This document shows, one piece after another, positions 4,615-6,592 of a stretch of 6,592 nt of DNA (position 1 is the first letter of the stretch; every line of letters begins with the position of its first letter). Under the pieces are notes generated by a model, which saw only the letters and a list, made by a program, of their open reading frames with translations, did no database searches and was not told where the DNA came from. The translations under genes and the position numbers were made by a program. This stretch comes from Leclercia sp. UBA7405 (GTDB lineage: Bacteria; Pseudomonadota; Gammaproteobacteria; Enterobacterales; Enterobacteriaceae): positions 1 through 6,592 of the forward strand of contig DKMV01000117.1 of assembly GCA_002469605.1 (NCBI GenBank), given 5' to 3'.

Positions 4615-6030
4615 ATGAAAAAATACCAGCGCCTGGCGCAGCAAATCATTTCGCAGATTGAACTTGGCGTCTGGCAACCCGGCGACAAGCTTCCTTCGCT
4701 GCGCGAGCAGGTGGTGAGCAGCGGCATGAGTTTTATGACCGTCGGCCACGCCTACCAGATGCTGGAAAGCCAGGGGCGCATCGTTGCCCGACCTCAGTCT
4801 GGCTATTACGTCGCCGCCCGTCCCACTGGCCAGCAGCCCGCACCGCCTGCTCAGGTAATGCGCGATGAGGCGGTGGACATCAACACCTACATTTTCGACG
4901 TGCTACAGGCCAGCCGCGACGCCTCCGTGGTGCCCTTTGCCTCAGCCTTTCCCGACCCGCGCCTGTTCCCGCTTCAGCAACTCAACCGCTCGCTGGCTAA
5001 CGTCAGTAAAACCGCCACCGCCATGAGCGTGATTGAAAACCTGCCACCGGGTAACAGCGATCTGCGCCACGCCATCGCCCGCCGCTATGCCCAGCAAGGG
5101 ATGACCATCTCCCCGGACGAAATCGTGATCACCGCCGGGGCGCTGGAGGCGCTCAACCTGAGTCTGCAGGCGGTCACCGAGCCGGGCGACTGGGTGATTG
5201 TCGAAAATCCCTGTTTTTATGGCGCGCTGCAGGCCCTGGAGCGCCTGAAGCTGAAAGCCCTGTCGGTGGCCACCGACGTACGCGACGGCATCGATCTGCA
5301 GGCGCTGGAGCAGGCGCTGGAAGAGTACCCGGTAAAAGCCTGCTGGCTGATGACCAACGGCCAGAACCCGCTGGGCTTTACCCTCAACCCGGCCAAAAAA
5401 GCGCAGCTGGTGGCGCTGCTGGCCCGTTACAACGTCACGCTTATCGAGGATGACGTCTATAGCGAGCTCTATTACGGCCGGGAAAAACCGCTCCCGGCGA
5501 AGGCCTGGGATCGCGGCGACATGACCCTGCACTGCTCCTCCTTTTCAAAATGCCTGGTCGCCGGATTTCGTATTGGCTGGGTGGCCGCGGGGAAACATGC
5601 CCGGCGCATCCAGCAGCTACAGCTGATGAGCACTCTTTCAACCAGCTCCCCCATGCAGCTGGCGCTGGTGGACTACCTGGCGACCAAACGCTACGACGCC
5701 CACCTGCGGCGCCTGCGCCGCACCCTGGCCGAGCGCAAACAGCAGGCCTGGCAGTCGCTGCTGCGCCATCTCCCTGCGGAGGTCAAAATCCACCACAGCG
5801 ACAGCGGCTATTTTCTGTGGCTTGAACTGCCCGCCGGGCTGAATGCGGGTCGGCTCAGCGAGCAGGCGCTGCGCCACCACATCAGCATTGCCCCCGGCAA
5901 GATGTTCTCTACCTCCGACGCCTGGACCCCCTTTTTCCGCTTTAATACCGCCTGGGCCTGGGGCGAGCGGGAAGAGCAGGCGGTAATGACGCTTGGCACG
6001 CTCATTCGTGAAATGATGACCCGGCCGTAG
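4615..6030 (+). CDS. ydcR: MocR-family PLP-dependent regulator YdcR
   Basis: A 471-residue transcription factor of the MocR branch of the GntR family, recognised as the E. coli YdcR relative. Residues 1-66 form a winged helix (PGDKLPSLREQV at 22-33, SGYYV at 62-66). A linker to about 105 leads into a fold-type I aminotransferase domain with its PLP set: NPPLG-like loop N251-P252, D279 and Y282 in EDDVYSEL, Schiff-base lysine K312 in SSFSK, R319, and carboxylate-binding R442. Such proteins normally bind PLP as a sensor rather than catalyse transamination. The ATG at 4615 is 6 nt after AAGGAG; a GTG one codon earlier would leave only 3 nt, so ATG is preferred. One oddity is A316 where the family usually has proline (SKxLxPGxRIG). 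It is followed in the same direction by ydcS, which it may regulate; direct evidence is lacking. Confidence 0.94.
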   Translation: MKKYQRLAQQIISQIELGVWQPGDKLPSLREQVVSSGMSFMTVGHAYQMLESQGRIVARPQSGYYVAARPTGQQPAPPAQVMRDEAVDINTYIFDVLQASRDASVVPFASAFPDPRLFPLQQLNRSLANVSKTATAMSVIENLPPGNSDLRHAIARRYAQQGMTISPDEIVITAGALEALNLSLQAVTEPGDWVIVENPCFYGALQALERLKLKALSVATDVRDGIDLQALEQALEEYPVKACWLMTNGQNPLGFTLNPAKKAQLVALLARYNVTLIEDDVYSELYYGREKPLPAKAWDRGDMTLHCSSFSKCLVAGFRIGWVAAGKHARRIQQLQLMSTLSTSSPMQLALVDYLATKRYDAHLRRLRRTLAERKQQAWQSLLRHLPAEVKIHHSDSGYFLWLELPAGLNAGRLSEQALRHHISIAPGKMFSTSDAWTPFFRFNTAWAWGEREEQAVMTLGTLIREMMTRP

Positions 6031-6307
6031 CCCGCTCTTTTCCTGCGTTTTACTCCTGCTGACAATAACGATCCCTTATCGCTTTCCCGGCCTTTGGGAA
6101 GCGGCGTCATAGGAAATCTGCATAGCGCCGTTGCGTGCTAACCCCTTGTCTATAATCCAGTTAACGGGGAATGCGTCCTCTGTCACAACCTGATGAAATT
6201 TATACGGCGTGCCGGGTGCGCCGCAGGGGCGCGGTCTACGTTTAGTACAGGAGATATTTTTAACGGCATGGCCGCCGCCGAATCTCATTGCGACAGGAGT
6301 AAAACGT
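6031..6307 (+). other. ydcR-ydcS intergenic region and ydcS leader
   Basis: A 277-bp gap. The first part holds an imperfect hairpin, CGCTTTCCC (6080-6088) with GGGAAGCG (6096-6103), one bulged T, lacking a T-run and therefore a weak terminator candidate for ydcR. A promoter follows at about 6151, and then a leader of about 145 nt containing GCGCC (6218-6222) / GGCGC (6228-6232) and an unused AGGAG (6249-6253) placed 14 nt before an ATG at 6268. That ATG opens a 20-codon frame ending at 6330, inside ydcS. Confidence 0.5.
6150..6156 (+). promoter_or_regulatory. ydcS promoter -10 element, possibly sigma-S
   Basis: CTATAAT carries a perfect TATAAT hexamer with a C immediately upstream (the -13C favoured by sigma-S) and no good -35 at 16-18 bp. 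As I recall, E. coli ydcS belongs to the strongly RpoS-dependent genes, which fits this look. Transcription would begin near 6163. Confidence 0.5.
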
Positions 6308-6592
6308 ATGAGCAAGTATTTTGCCCGTAGCAGCCTGTGTGCGCTCGGCATGACGATATTGACGGCCCAGGCAGCAGAGCCGCCCACCGCCATCGGCGAG
6401 GGAGAAGGACAGCTGGATATTATTGCCTGGCCTGGCTATATCGAGCGCGGCCAGACCGATAAAGCCTATGACTGGGTCACCGCCTTCGAGCAAGAGAGCG
6501 GCTGTAAAGTTAACGTCAAAACTGCCGCCACCTCCGACGAAATGGTCAGCCTGATGGCAAAAGGGGGGTATGACCTGGTCACCGCCTCCGGC
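6308..6592 (+). CDS. ydcS: ABC transporter substrate-binding protein YdcS (5' part)
   Basis: The first 95 codons of the periplasmic binding protein of the YdcSTUV ABC transporter, cut by the right edge (the E. coli protein is about 381 aa). Residues 1-22 form a Sec signal peptide (MSKYFARSSLCALG, hydrophobic core, then an AQA cleavage site before AEPP). The mature start carries the family opening LDIIAWPGYIERG (36-48), where spermidine/putrescine-type binding proteins of the PotD class begin their first domain, then TAATSDEMVSLM (72-83) and GGYDLVTASG. The ATG at 6308 has CAGGAG 8 nt upstream. In E. coli the system has been linked to putrescine uptake, and YdcS also to polyhydroxybutyrate synthesis; the substrate here is not provable from the fragment. 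Expected downstream neighbours are ydcT, ydcU and ydcV. Confidence 0.95.
   Translation, partial: MSKYFARSSLCALGMTILTAQAAEPPTAIGEGEGQLDIIAWPGYIERGQTDKAYDWVTAFEQESGCKVNVKTAATSDEMVSLMAKGGYDLVTASG

Noticed and set aside
4942..5532. Open frame of 196 codons on the minus strand
   Set aside because: It lies wholly antisense to the conserved aminotransferase domain of ydcR and has no supporting start signal.
6080..6103. Hairpin as a strong ydcR terminator
   Set aside because: The stem is bulged and followed by GCGTCATAGG rather than a T-run; kept only as a weak candidate in the intergenic entry.

Overview
The window looks like chromosomal DNA from a GC-rich member of the Enterobacteriaceae (Klebsiella / Enterobacter / Kluyvera-like). 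The right-hand third is clearly related to the E. coli ydcR-ydcS locus, but the rest is not the E. coli K-12 arrangement. The genus is an inference from protein resemblance and from a dispersed intergenic repeat at the left end; no database search was run.

Layout: (1) 1-183 has no convincing gene. It holds a strong 11-bp hairpin and a copy of a widespread proteobacterial dispersed repeat (9-bp stem, CCCTCTCCC/GGGAGAGGG). (2) 184-2723, minus strand, is a three-gene operon for a cyanide-insensitive-type cytochrome bd quinol oxidase. In transcription order it has subunit I (cioA-like, 458 aa, short Q-loop), subunit II (cioB-like, 336 aa) and a 42-aa single-pass membrane protein of the DUF2474 type, whose start overlaps the end of subunit II by one base. 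(3) 2909-3934, minus strand, is a luciferase-like (LLM class) flavin-dependent oxidoreductase, 185 bp upstream of cioA in the same orientation. (4) 3935-4317 is a 383-bp divergent intergenic region, AT-rich in part, with several dyads. (5) 4318-4503, plus strand, is a 61-aa cold-shock small protein of the YmcF/YnfQ type with a four-cysteine zinc-ribbon pattern. (6) 4615-6030, plus strand, is YdcR, a MocR-type regulator (winged helix fused to an aminotransferase fold). (7) 6308 to the right edge, plus strand, is the start of ydcS, the periplasmic binding protein of the YdcSTUV ABC transporter, with a near-perfect -10 box about 145 nt upstream.

How it fits together: the oxidase operon codes for a complete terminal quinol oxidase with its small subunit. 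YdcR probably responds to an amine or amino-acid-like ligand through PLP and may control the adjacent transporter, but no operator could be proven. YmcF stands alone here without a csp gene beside it. No phage, insertion sequence, CRISPR array, toxin-antitoxin or defence system is visible, and I see no convincing wholly new system. The less explained parts are the structured leader of ymcF (with a possible overlapping upstream reading frame), the long ydcS leader and the hairpin cluster at the left edge.
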